Source: an uncultured Lachnospiraceae bacterium (GTDB lineage: Bacteria > Bacillota_A > Clostridia > Lachnospirales > Lachnospiraceae). From it: a DNA stretch of 19,276 nucleotides. The position numbers and the translations under genes were made by a program. The stretch covers positions 1 through 19,276 of the forward strand of contig CAMYVI010000014.1 of assembly GCA_947302185.1 (NCBI GenBank). Reading direction: 5' to 3'. Positions 6,975 to 13,721 of this stretch are shown here, piece after piece. Positions within the stretch are counted from its first letter, which is position 1. Each line of letters begins with the position of its first letter. Under the pieces are notes generated by a model. It saw only the letters and a program-made list of their open reading frames with translations, was not told where the DNA came from and did not search any database.

Positions 6975-7433
6975 ATGATGCACACCGACTACAATCTTCT
7001 TATCGAACAGGCCGAAGCGCTCGTTCAAGATGTACCGCACATCACAGCGAACCTTGCAAATATTTCTGCTCTAATCTACGCTTCCATGGAAGATATAAAC
7101 TGGGCAGGTTTTTATCTTACGGAAAATAACAAGTTGATTCTCGGGCCTTTCCAGGGAAAACCCGCATGCGTTGAGATTCCGTACGGAAAAGGCGTCTGCG
7201 GCACAGCCGCAGCCACAGGCGAGGCACAGCTTGTCCCCGATGTACACCTGTTCAGGGGGCACATTGCCTGCGACAGTGCATCCCGCTCGGAAATCGTCAT
7301 TCCGATACATCAAAACGGAGAGGTCGTCGGCGTCCTTGATATCGACAGCCCGCAGGCAGGACGGTTCACAGAGGAGGACCTGTCGGGCCTTCAAGAGCTT
7401 GTCGGCACATTGGAGAGGACGATATTCAACTGA
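6975..7433 (+). CDS. msrC: free methionine-(R)-sulfoxide reductase, GAF domain (fRMsr)
   Basis: This 152-residue cytoplasmic protein is made of one GAF domain. The family reduces free L-methionine-(R)-sulfoxide with thioredoxin as electron donor, repairing oxidised methionine. The family's conserved pieces are present: INWAGFYL, LGPFQGKPACVEIPYGKGVCG, and HIACDSASRSEIV. The three redox Cys (65, 75, 99) match the Cys84/94/118 set of the E. coli enzyme. The C-terminal GVLDIDSP segment is also typical. AAAGGA at 6963-6968 supports the ATG at 6975, with another ATG at 6978. It lies 83 nt after the ABC exporter genes with no clear terminator between, and ends before a strong terminator. A co-transcribed exporter and methionine-repair enzyme may reflect a stress role, which is inference. 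The Bacillus orthologue is known as ytsP. Confidence 0.93.
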   Translation: MMHTDYNLLIEQAEALVQDVPHITANLANISALIYASMEDINWAGFYLTENNKLILGPFQGKPACVEIPYGKGVCGTAAATGEAQLVPDVHLFRGHIACDSASRSEIVIPIHQNGEVVGVLDIDSPQAGRFTEEDLSGLQELVGTLERTIFN

Positions 7434-7465
7434 ATACATCTGCAAGTCTGAAAATTCTAACAGAA

Positions 7466-7503
7466 GAGTCCAAGTCTCGCGCGAGACCTGGACTCTGTTT
7501 TTT
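7466..7503 (+). terminator. strong intrinsic terminator, probably bidirectional
   Basis: GAGTCCA pairs with TGGACTC and, after one A-C mismatch, GTCTC pairs with GAGAC around GCGC. A T-run follows at 7498-7503. It ends the exporter/msrC transcript. In minus-strand RNA the mismatch becomes a G-U pair and a weaker TTCTGTT follows, so it may also stop the converging DUF89 transcript. Confidence 0.9.
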
Positions 7504-7512
7504 CTTCGCAAA

Positions 7513-7590
7513 TAGTATCTCTCCTCAGCAACAATCCCCTCAAGGACGCCTGCAGCTATTATCTCTCCTCCACAAATATCCCCGTCAGTC
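7513..7590. repeat. imperfect duplication of the 3' end of the DUF89 gene
   Basis: The sequence around ATCTCTCCTC at 7517 resembles that at about 7561: ATCTCTCCTC, then CA, then AAT/ATCCCC. On the minus strand the real C-terminus RLTGIFVEER is echoed just past the stop by an out-of-frame VLEGIVAEER. The copies are diverged, so this is an older event than the duplication at 1626-1738. Confidence 0.5.
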
Positions 7591-8401
7591 TCGGTACCTT
7601 GAAACGGTCGGTAAACAAATCGCACTTACACAGAAGCGCATAGAATACATGATAGCCCTGCCCGGATACCGACTCGTAGTTTCCCTGACCTTTCGAGAGG
7701 ATTACATCTGCTTCGTCGAGAACCGATTTGGCGTCTTCAGGCAGCATGGCGTAGATCATTCCGGCCACGGGGGCTCCGTTTGTCACGATTTCCGCTGCCT
7801 GATCCAGTCCGACATATTCGGCATCTTCTTTTGTCGCATCATTCAGGATACTGCCGCCCCTCACCATAGCATAAAATTTCAGCCGGGGGAACCGAAGAGA
7901 TAACTGCTCGATAAGAAGCTTGTCGAGAACGATCTCGCCGCAGTTATCGCACAGAAGAAGAAAATGCTCAGCTTTTGCGCACTCTTTCAGGAAGGATTCA
8001 TATGTCTTTATCTCTTCTGTCCTCAGTTCCGTGTCTCTGAACAGACCGAGAAAGGTTTCCGTGTCAACGCGGTTCATCGCGCCAAAGTCAATATAGTTAC
8101 CGATTCTTGCCATTACCAGTGCTTTGGCGATCGGCTCCTCTGAACCCTCGATTTCCGCGCGGAGCTTATCCTCCATTTCGAGTACAAGATCGTTATAGGT
8201 CTTCTTGATTTGGGTGTAGTCAGCTCCGGATCCGAAGAATTCTTCGTGCACTTTGTTGAACAGGTATACCATGTACGGGCTGGTGTCATTTTCACCGCGA
8301 TTATCGATCAGTTCCTTTATTCGGGCTAAATATTCGGGATCGTCGACCTTGCTTTTTTGCTTGTCATAGAGACAGGCAGCGCAGTTTTCGTTTATTCTCA
8401 T
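7559..8401 (-). CDS. DUF89 / ARMT1-like domain protein (damage-control phosphatase family)
   Basis: The protein has about 280 residues. Counting from the longer start at 8416, it has an N-terminal CAAC pair (C12, C15) and the family's metal-site motifs: DNCGE (157-161), RGGSILNDAT (186-195, D193) and ADVILSKGQGNYE (D237, then SKGQGN), with a late CKC. Prokaryotic subfamily I DUF89 proteins with this CxxC are proposed metal-dependent phosphatases that remove damaged phosphometabolites. The true substrate is not known here. I prefer the start at 8401 (MRINENC), which has GGAG 6-7 nt upstream. The longer start at 8416 has no clear ribosome site. It lies downstream of the GPH symporter on the same strand, across a 58-bp tandem repeat. 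The last bases are echoed past the stop. Confidence 0.9.
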   Translation of the reverse strand: MRINENCAACLYDKQKSKVDDPEYLARIKELIDNRGENDTSPYMVYLFNKVHEEFFGSGADYTQIKKTYNDLVLEMEDKLRAEIEGSEEPIAKALVMARIGNYIDFGAMNRVDTETFLGLFRDTELRTEEIKTYESFLKECAKAEHFLLLCDNCGEIVLDKLLIEQLSLRFPRLKFYAMVRGGSILNDATKEDAEYVGLDQAAEIVTNGAPVAGMIYAMLPEDAKSVLDEADVILSKGQGNYESVSGQGYHVFYALLCKCDLFTDRFKVPRLTGIFVEER

Positions 8402-8427
8402 GTTTTTCTCCGTCATTCGTGTTTATT

Positions 8428-8485
8428 CTTCATCGTGCAATACTCGTGACGTAAGTCTATGATACGCGCGCAAAGTGAAATTTGG
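8428..8485 (+). repeat. 58-bp tandem repeat unit 1; dispersed repeat copy C
   Basis: The unit matches 8486-8543 at about 51 of 58 positions. Its core CTCGTGAC-N4-GTC, followed by GATACGCGCGCAAAGTGAAA, aligns with the dispersed repeat copies at 2608 and 10118. It lies immediately upstream of the DUF89 gene. Confidence 0.85.
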
Positions 8486-8543
8486 CTTCATCGCGCAATA
8501 CTCGTGACGTAGGTCTATGATACGCGCGCAAGGTGACACTCGT
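8486..8543 (+). repeat. 58-bp tandem repeat unit 2; dispersed repeat copy D
   Basis: This is the second tandem unit. A third period would begin at 8544, and the first seven bases there (CTTCACT) resemble the unit start, then the sequence becomes the symporter stop and C-terminus. No spacer separates the units, so this is not CRISPR-like. Confidence 0.85.
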
Positions 8544-8545
8544 CT

Positions 8546-9973
8546 TCACTCTTTTCGCAATTTCTCCCCGATCTCAGCGAGCTTTTCGTCTGTCAGGATA
8601 TATTTTTTTCTGAACCAGAAGAACGCCGCAACAAGCCCGATAATCGGAAGAATCGTCATAGTCATACGCAGACCGGCCTTGGAAGCGAGCGAAACGCCGG
8701 CGGAAAAATCCACAGACTGCTGTGCTTCCGTCGTTGCCTCGCCGCTCAAAGCCAATACAGAAAGCGCGATAGATGCGACCAGGGCAGCAAATCCGCTTGA
8801 CAGCTTGACGACAAATGTCTGCATGGAAAAGACAACGCTCTCGTCACGCCTTCCGGTTTTGAGCTGTCCGTAATCGACAGTATTTGCAAGGAATACCGTT
8901 GTCAGAACATTCAGCATTCCGCTGGCAGCAAAGATGAGAAAACCTGGAATGAAAAGCAGGAATACATTTGACATGTTCGTGAAGGAGAGCAGCAGCAGAA
9001 CCGCATACCCCAGCATTTCCATAGCGAGGCAGATAAAGAAAATGCGGAAACTTGTCACAAATTTCCTCAAAAACGGATAAAACAGCATCATCGCCAGAAT
9101 CTGCACCGCGCCTCCGAAGGTCGTGAACAGTGTGTAGGAATTATACCAGCCGCTGCCTCCGAAATCGTATTTGAAGAAGTAGATTACAAGATTTGATGTG
9201 ATATACATCGCGCTGTTGATGAGGACGATCGCGACAACGACCGCCATTGTCTGGTCGTTTCCGATCAGAGCGCGAAACATTTGCCCGATCGTAGCTGTCT
9301 GCATGTCTACTGTGGATTTTTCACGAATATTTGCACAGGTAAGGGCTATAAAGACCACAAACAGAACGGCTATGATAATCGTAAAATATTTAAAGCCTAT
9401 ACGTTCAAGCATCTGCGCGCCCGCGCCGTCCCCGGCAAATCTCACACCGAGCGCATGGACGCTGATCATTGTGATAATTGTAATAATTGCGGAGCCGACG
9501 CCGGCGCAGGAGCGTGCAAGCGTAGTGAGCCCTTCACGCTCGCTTCCGCCCTCCGTGAATGCGGGGATCATTGACCAGTAGGGAATGTCCATCATCGTGT
9601 AGGTGACGCCCCAGAGGATATAGGTGACCGCCGCATAAGCGACAAGGCCGGTTCCGGAAAGAGCCGGCGGGGCTGCGAACATCAGACATAAAACAATGGC
9701 ATTGGTAATTGTGCCGATCATGAGCCACGGGCGGAATTTTCCCCATCTCGTCCGTGTCTTTGCAACGATGACACCCATCACAGGGTCGTTGAAGGCGTCG
9801 AAGACGCGGGCTGCCATGAGAATAATTCCCATAGCAACCGCACTGACGCCGCAGATATCCTGAAAGTAGTAGAGAACATAGCTCGCCGAGAGCATATAGA
9901 CCATGTCTTTACCCACCGCTCCGAGGCCATAGGATGCTTTCTCTTTACCGGTAAGACTTCTTTTGTCGCTCAT
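8546..9973 (-). CDS. GPH-family sugar:cation symporter (MFS-type)
   Basis: This 475-residue, about 12-helix membrane protein belongs to the glycoside-pentoside-hexuronide:cation symporter family (MelB/XylP/GusB type), which brings in sugars or glycosides with Na+ or H+. Family marks are the N-terminal EKASYGLGAVGKDMVY and the helix-2 motif RVFDAFNDPVMG. In that motif Asp59 and Asp63 match the cation-binding pair of MelB. It is followed by TRTRWGKFRPW in the first cytoplasmic loop. The substrate cannot be assigned. The start at 9973 has AAGGAG 8 nt upstream, and a good promoter lies at 10023-10051. No glycosidase is adjacent. The next gene is a DUF89 phosphatase-like protein. Confidence 0.93.
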   Translation of the reverse strand: MSDKRSLTGKEKASYGLGAVGKDMVYMLSASYVLYYFQDICGVSAVAMGIILMAARVFDAFNDPVMGVIVAKTRTRWGKFRPWLMIGTITNAIVLCLMFAAPPALSGTGLVAYAAVTYILWGVTYTMMDIPYWSMIPAFTEGGSEREGLTTLARSCAGVGSAIITIITMISVHALGVRFAGDGAGAQMLERIGFKYFTIIIAVLFVVFIALTCANIREKSTVDMQTATIGQMFRALIGNDQTMAVVVAIVLINSAMYITSNLVIYFFKYDFGGSGWYNSYTLFTTFGGAVQILAMMLFYPFLRKFVTSFRIFFICLAMEMLGYAVLLLLSFTNMSNVFLLFIPGFLIFAASGMLNVLTTVFLANTVDYGQLKTGRRDESVVFSMQTFVVKLSSGFAALVASIALSVLALSGEATTEAQQSVDFSAGVSLASKAGLRMTMTILPIIGLVAAFFWFRKKYILTDEKLAEIGEKLRKE

Positions 9974-10022
9974 GATTGTGGCTCCTTAGCTGTACAATTT
10001 TATATGAATAAACCATTATTCT

Positions 10023-10051
10023 ATTATAGCCGTATAGTTTTGCAAACTCAA
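10023..10051 (-). promoter_or_regulatory. sigma-A promoter for the GPH symporter
   Basis: On the minus strand, TTGAGT (10051-10046), a 17-nt spacer and a perfect TATAAT (10028-10023), about 50 nt upstream of the start codon. Confidence 0.8.
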
Positions 10052-10117
10052 GGAGGCCGACCCGATATGAGGGCTGCTTTTCGGATCAGACATCAGGTTT
10101 GTATCCCTTGTCAGAGT

Positions 10118-10174
10118 CAAGTTTCATTGTGCGCATTCATCTCACGACTAAAGTCACGAGGATTCTGCGTCAGA
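10118..10174 (-). repeat. dispersed hairpin repeat, copy B
   Basis: This copy begins within a few bases of the dehydrogenase stop (10177-10179), in the same orientation as that gene. It matches copy A at 47 of 53 core positions. Its centre keeps GAC-TTTA-GTC with flanking CTC/GAG arms, but the two middle pairs are mismatched, unlike in copy A. It has no T-tract, so it is not an ordinary terminator. Confidence 0.75.
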
Positions 10175-10176
10175 GA

Positions 10177-11127
10177 TTAAAGCATCGTCCGAATCGGTTT
10201 CCCCGCAAGATATGCATATACATTTTCAAATGCCATCTCCGCCCGCCTGTCAATCGACTCTCTCGTATCAAATCCGATATGCGGCGTGCACACAAGGTTC
10301 GGAACGCCGAGGAGCGGATGACCTGCAGGGAGCGGCGGATCCTTCTCATAGACATCAATCCCGGCTTTGATTCTGCCTTCTTTCAGAGCAGCGGCGAGAG
10401 CCTGCTCGTCCACCACGGGTCCTCTTGCCGTGTTGATCAGGATTGCGCCCTGTTTCATCAGACCGATTTCTTCAGCGCCGATCAGTCCTTTGGTGTCAGG
10501 TGTCAGCGGGGTGTGAACGGATACAATATCCGCCTGTTTCATCACCTCATCGAGCGGCATGAGTTCGATGCCAAGTTCCTCTGCGCGAGGTCTGACACTC
10601 CGATTAAAACCGATCAGGCGGCAGCGGAAGGCCTTAAAAATCTCTGCAGTCCTGCAGCCTATCGCGCCTGTTCCGATAATGCCGACCGTGCGTCCGGCAA
10701 GTTCATTTCCCGCAAGCTTTCCCTTGCCGAGTCCGGCCTGCACGGCAGCATTGCAGTCTGTGATGTTGCGGAGACAGTCCAGCGCGAGACCGACCGCAAG
10801 CTCCGCAACGGCGTCGTCACAGTAGCCTCCGGTGTTGGAGATACCGATATTTTTCTCTTTGCAGGCTTCGGTGTCGATATGATCGATTCCGACAAATGCC
10901 ACCGAGATGAATTTCAGGTTCCCGTCAGTCCGAATGACCTGACCGGGGAGCGGGTGATTGGCGATCATGAGGATGTCGGCGTCGTCCGCACGGCGGATCA
11001 GTTCATCCGTGTCGGTGGTGAAAGAATCGTATGCCGTGAATGTGTGACCGTCGTTCCTCAGCTTGTCGGCAAGGTTTTCGATGATATCGTGAGCTACGCC
11101 CAGGGGCTCCATAAGAACTATTTTCAT
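10177..11127 (-). CDS. D-isomer-specific 2-hydroxyacid dehydrogenase
   Basis: This 316-residue cytoplasmic oxidoreductase is of the D-2-hydroxyacid dehydrogenase family, which interconverts 2-keto acids and D-2-hydroxy acids. The cofactor loop GTGAIG lies at 152-157. The catalytic set is complete: Arg235 (TARGPVVDE), Glu261 (DVYEKDPP) and His283 (TPHIGF). The length is that of glycerate/phosphoglycerate-type members without an ACT domain. At the end of the second strand of the Rossmann fold the sequence is GFNRS, with Asn-Arg where NAD-specific members have an acidic residue. This hints at NADP preference (inference). The start at 11127 has AAAGGA 6 nt upstream. It lies 24 nt downstream of the HAD lipoprotein gene and is likely co-transcribed with it. 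The substrate could be hydroxypyruvate, glyoxylate or another 2-keto acid. Confidence 0.92.
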   Translation of the reverse strand: MKIVLMEPLGVAHDIIENLADKLRNDGHTFTAYDSFTTDTDELIRRADDADILMIANHPLPGQVIRTDGNLKFISVAFVGIDHIDTEACKEKNIGISNTGGYCDDAVAELAVGLALDCLRNITDCNAAVQAGLGKGKLAGNELAGRTVGIIGTGAIGCRTAEIFKAFRCRLIGFNRSVRPRAEELGIELMPLDEVMKQADIVSVHTPLTPDTKGLIGAEEIGLMKQGAILINTARGPVVDEQALAAALKEGRIKAGIDVYEKDPPLPAGHPLLGVPNLVCTPHIGFDTRESIDRRAEMAFENVYAYLAGKPIRTML

Positions 11128-11151
11128 GGATGTATCCTTTCTTTTATATAC

Positions 11152-12435
11152 TTATGCCGCCGGTGCAAGTGCGTCTGCGGAAGAATCCGCGGCGGGTTCT
11201 GCAGTCGCTTCTGCGGATTCGACTGCAGATTCGGCGGCATTTTCCGGAGAGGATTCAGCTGCATTTTCATCTGAACTCTCTGAAGCAGATGCATCCGCCG
11301 GTGCTGCAGGTACCTTCACGGCATCTTCTTTGTAGATGGTCGTGAAATCATTTTTCATGGAAACAGTCTCGAGGCCGATTTCGGCGCATTCCTTCGCGAA
11401 TTTTTCAGCGGTCTCAAGATTTCCGTAGTCACGTTCTGTGTCATCGCAGAGGAGCATATAGCCTTTTCCTCCGTTCGAAACGGTGTACTGCGCCATAGCC
11501 AGGTCGCCGGAGCTGTTGCCGAAGACGAGAATCGGGGATTTGCCGATTTCGTCGAGGATGGAGAAGACTTTGTTTGTCTTCTGATTCTTTGTGACGAGGC
11601 TTCCTTTCATGATGACCTTGTCGTCGGCTGTCAGGCTGTATTTGCGGCCGTCCTCATCTCCCTGACCGGTTGCCTCGAGCGAGAAGGTGCTGCCGATGAT
11701 CTGATCGGAGGGAATCCACTCGTCCAGGACGCCTTCTGTCAGCTCGCGCACGCAGGCTCTCTCGGAACCGCTGCTGATGAAGACCTTAAAGTCATGGTCA
11801 GCGAGATATTCGACTAAGGAGACCATCGGAAGATAGAAGCCTTCGCCGTAGGTCATGCCTTCGAAACCGAATGCCGGTTCATTCATGAAATCCCGGATGT
11901 AGTCGCGGTACTCTTCAACAGTCATGCCTTTGAAGGCTTCGGCTGTGATCGCTGATGTCGAGAGAGAAGTTTCCGGCTGCGGCAGCCCCTTCAGATAAGC
12001 TTCCTCGGAAGATTGGGCGTACTCTTTGACTTCTGCCGGGGCTTCATAGGTGTTATCGTGCAGGATGCGGTGCAGCATGAGGCATTCGTCAAAGTAGGTC
12101 GGGTACAGTTCGCCGTAGAGTGTCCCGTCGAAATCGAAGACGGCTATGCGGTCGGATACGGGGACAAAAGAGTCGGATGACTCATCAGTGACGTCCGCGA
12201 CATAGGAGACGATAGACTTCATGACTTCCGAGTCCTCTGTCCAGTAGGGGACAGTGCCATCTTCGCCGGCGGTATTGCCCGGGGCTTCGGCGGTGCTCTC
12301 TGCGGCTTCCGTTGTGACTTCGGATGCTTGGGCTGCTGTGCTTTCAGGGGGCGCCGGGGAGGTCGCTGCGGTTTGACCGCATGCGGTGAAGAGAAGGGCG
12401 CCGGCGCAAAGCAGTGATATTATGCGTTTTTTCAT
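11152..12435 (-). CDS. HAD-superfamily phosphatase-like lipoprotein
   Basis: This 427-residue protein starts with a lipoprotein signal peptide (MKKRIISLLCAGALLFTAC, lipid-modified Cys19). A Thr/Ala/Glu-rich linker (about 21-65) follows, then a HAD-type domain (about 95-365). HAD motif I is AVFDFDGTLYGE (nucleophile D101, D103), motif II FISSGSE (about 220-224), a candidate motif III Lys lies in the 280-289 stretch, and motif IV is GNSSGD (D311). These predict a Mg2+-dependent phosphohydrolase on the outer face of the membrane. The acidic Ala/Ser/Glu-rich tail (about 374-427) has repeated ENAAES-type units. AAGGAG lies 7 nt before the ATG. The next gene, 24 nt on, is a cytoplasmic 2-hydroxyacid dehydrogenase, and no shared pathway is obvious. 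The substrate is unknown. Most HAD phosphatases are cytoplasmic. Confidence 0.88.
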   Translation of the reverse strand: MKKRIISLLCAGALLFTACGQTAATSPAPPESTAAQASEVTTEAAESTAEAPGNTAGEDGTVPYWTEDSEVMKSIVSYVADVTDESSDSFVPVSDRIAVFDFDGTLYGELYPTYFDECLMLHRILHDNTYEAPAEVKEYAQSSEEAYLKGLPQPETSLSTSAITAEAFKGMTVEEYRDYIRDFMNEPAFGFEGMTYGEGFYLPMVSLVEYLADHDFKVFISSGSERACVRELTEGVLDEWIPSDQIIGSTFSLEATGQGDEDGRKYSLTADDKVIMKGSLVTKNQKTNKVFSILDEIGKSPILVFGNSSGDLAMAQYTVSNGGKGYMLLCDDTERDYGNLETAEKFAKECAEIGLETVSMKNDFTTIYKEDAVKVPAAPADASASESSDENAAESSPENAAESAVESAEATAEPAADSSADALAPAA

Positions 12436-12480
12436 ATTGTTTCTCCTTGTATTTACGTGTGAGGAATTGAAGTTCTCTCT

Positions 12481-12509
12481 ATTATATATGAAATAAAGGG
12501 TATCTGAAA
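12481..12509 (-). promoter_or_regulatory. promoter for the HAD lipoprotein / dehydrogenase pair
   Basis: On the minus strand, TTTCAG (12509-12504), a 17-nt spacer and a perfect TATAAT (12486-12481), about 45 nt upstream of the ATG. The -35 is weak. Confidence 0.6.
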
Positions 12510-12523
12510 GGATTAGATTGTTC

Positions 12524-12576
12524 GGGGACGGTTCTTCTTAGTTGGGGACGGTTCTTAATCGTTAAGAACCGTCCCC
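12524..12576. repeat. GGGGACGGTTCTT palindromic element
   Basis: A perfect 15-bp inverted repeat GGGGACGGTTCTTAA with loop TCG occupies 12544-12576. A second direct copy of the arm (GGGGACGGTTCTTCTTA) lies at 12524-12540. It sits between divergent promoters, so it ends neither transcript and has no T-tract. Its form resembles mobile REP-type palindromes of clostridia. No transposase is in the window. Confidence 0.8.
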
Positions 12577-12635
12577 GTTGAAGCCCCTTCGAAGCCCGTC
12601 GAAGCAATGCTCTCAAAAAAGTACAGAGTTTAGTC

Positions 12636-12664
12636 TTGCAGGAACCGACGAAAGGTACTATTAT
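12636..12664 (+). promoter_or_regulatory. promoter for the EamA transporter / GltD-like operon
   Basis: TTGCAG (12636-12641), 17-nt spacer, TATTAT (12659-12664). Five of six bases match at the -10 and four of six at the -35. A perfect cre box begins 7 nt downstream of the -10. Confidence 0.75.
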
Positions 12665-12670
12665 TAAGAA

Positions 12671-12684
12671 TGTAAGCGCTTTCA
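12671..12684 (+). promoter_or_regulatory. catabolite-responsive element (CcpA cre box)
   Basis: TGTAAGCGCTTTCA fits every position of the Bacillus cre consensus TGWAANCGNTNWCA. It covers the expected transcription start, a position where bound CcpA represses. This predicts lower expression of the transporter/oxidoreductase pair on preferred sugars, provided the organism has CcpA. Confidence 0.75.
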
Positions 12685-12706
12685 TAAGCGATAGGGGGTT
12701 TTAATC

Positions 12707-13669
12707 ATGTCAGTCAATAAAGCACCGCAACAGAACCGGGTCATTTGGTCATGGTTCCCGGTCACCTTGCTCACAGCAATCTTCTGCTGTGTATTGTGGG
12801 GAAGCGCCTCGCCTGCCATCAAGATCGCATATGAACTCTTTCGAATCGGTCCGGATGACACCGCGTCGCGCATCATGCTGGCCGGAGCCCGCTTCATGCT
12901 CGCCGGCTGTATGACGATTTTGTTTGGCTCGATAATAGCGCATAAATTTCTGTTCCCGAAGAAAGAATCGTGGAAGAATGTCGCAATTCTGTCACTGGTC
13001 CAGACAGTCGGGCAATACTATTTCTTTTTCATGGCGCTCGCCCACACATCTGGTGTACGCGGCTCGATCATCAACGCATCAGGCAACTTTATCGCCATCC
13101 TGTTCGCTGTTTACATCTTTCATTTTGAGAAAATGACCCTGAAGAAGCTCATAGGGTGCCTCGTCGGTTTCGCCGGTATTCTTCTCATAATGGGTGGAGG
13201 TAAGGCTTTGATGTCAGGCGGCGCGGTGACTCTCGCCGGTGAGGGCGCGATGCTTGCGGCCGATTTATTCTATGCCGCTTCGGGTTGTCTGATCAAACTA
13301 TTTTTGAGAGATGAAAGTCCGGTCGTCCTCAGCGGTTATCAGTTCCTGATTGGCGGAGCCGCTCTCTTCGCAATCGGAGCCGTCATGGGAGGGAACCTCA
13401 CATTCTACAGTACGGGCTGTATTCTGAATCTGATTTATATGGGATTTATCTCTGCAGGCGCATACACGCTCTGGGGAGTCCTGCTCAAGTACAACCCGGT
13501 GAGCCGGGTGTCGATTCTCGGATTCATTAACCCCGTCATGGGTGTCCTGCTCTCGGCCCTGTTCCTCGGAGAGGGACGGGAAGCATTCTCGCTGACGGGA
13601 CTCTTCGCGCTGCTGCTGGTCAGCGCGGGCATCATCATTGTTAATATTTCTCAGGGAAAATCAAACTGA
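12707..13669 (+). CDS. EamA/DMT-superfamily transporter
   Basis: This 320-residue integral membrane protein has about ten hydrophobic helices arranged as two EamA domains (about 18-157 and 170-315). The first repeat begins with the family-typical LWGSASPAIKIAYELF and later ARFMLAG. The second half contains the usual SAGAYTLWGVLLKYNPVSR and GFINPVMGVLLSALFLGE. DMT carriers of this kind usually export amino acids or other small metabolites, and the substrate here is unknown. The start has AGGGGG 8 nt upstream. The gene follows a promoter with a perfect cre box and is 52 nt ahead of a GltD-like oxidoreductase, with no terminator seen between. Confidence 0.93.
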   Translation: MSVNKAPQQNRVIWSWFPVTLLTAIFCCVLWGSASPAIKIAYELFRIGPDDTASRIMLAGARFMLAGCMTILFGSIIAHKFLFPKKESWKNVAILSLVQTVGQYYFFFMALAHTSGVRGSIINASGNFIAILFAVYIFHFEKMTLKKLIGCLVGFAGILLIMGGGKALMSGGAVTLAGEGAMLAADLFYAASGCLIKLFLRDESPVVLSGYQFLIGGAALFAIGAVMGGNLTFYSTGCILNLIYMGFISAGAYTLWGVLLKYNPVSRVSILGFINPVMGVLLSALFLGEGREAFSLTGLFALLLVSAGIIIVNISQGKSN

Positions 13670-13721
13670 GATTTAGTGTAAAACAGGGTCAATAGTCATA
13701 TTAGCTGAAGGAGGAAGAACT

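Noticed and set aside
8428..8543. Possible CRISPR or similar array
   Set aside because: There are only two 58-bp units with no spacers between them, and no cas genes.
10118..10174. Terminator for the dehydrogenase
   Set aside because: It has a hairpin directly behind the stop, but two central mismatches and no T-tract. Its sequence matches the dispersed repeat instead.
10099..11274. A 391-codon plus-strand frame
   Set aside because: It lies antisense to the 2-hydroxyacid dehydrogenase, which has complete catalytic and cofactor motifs. The antisense protein has none.
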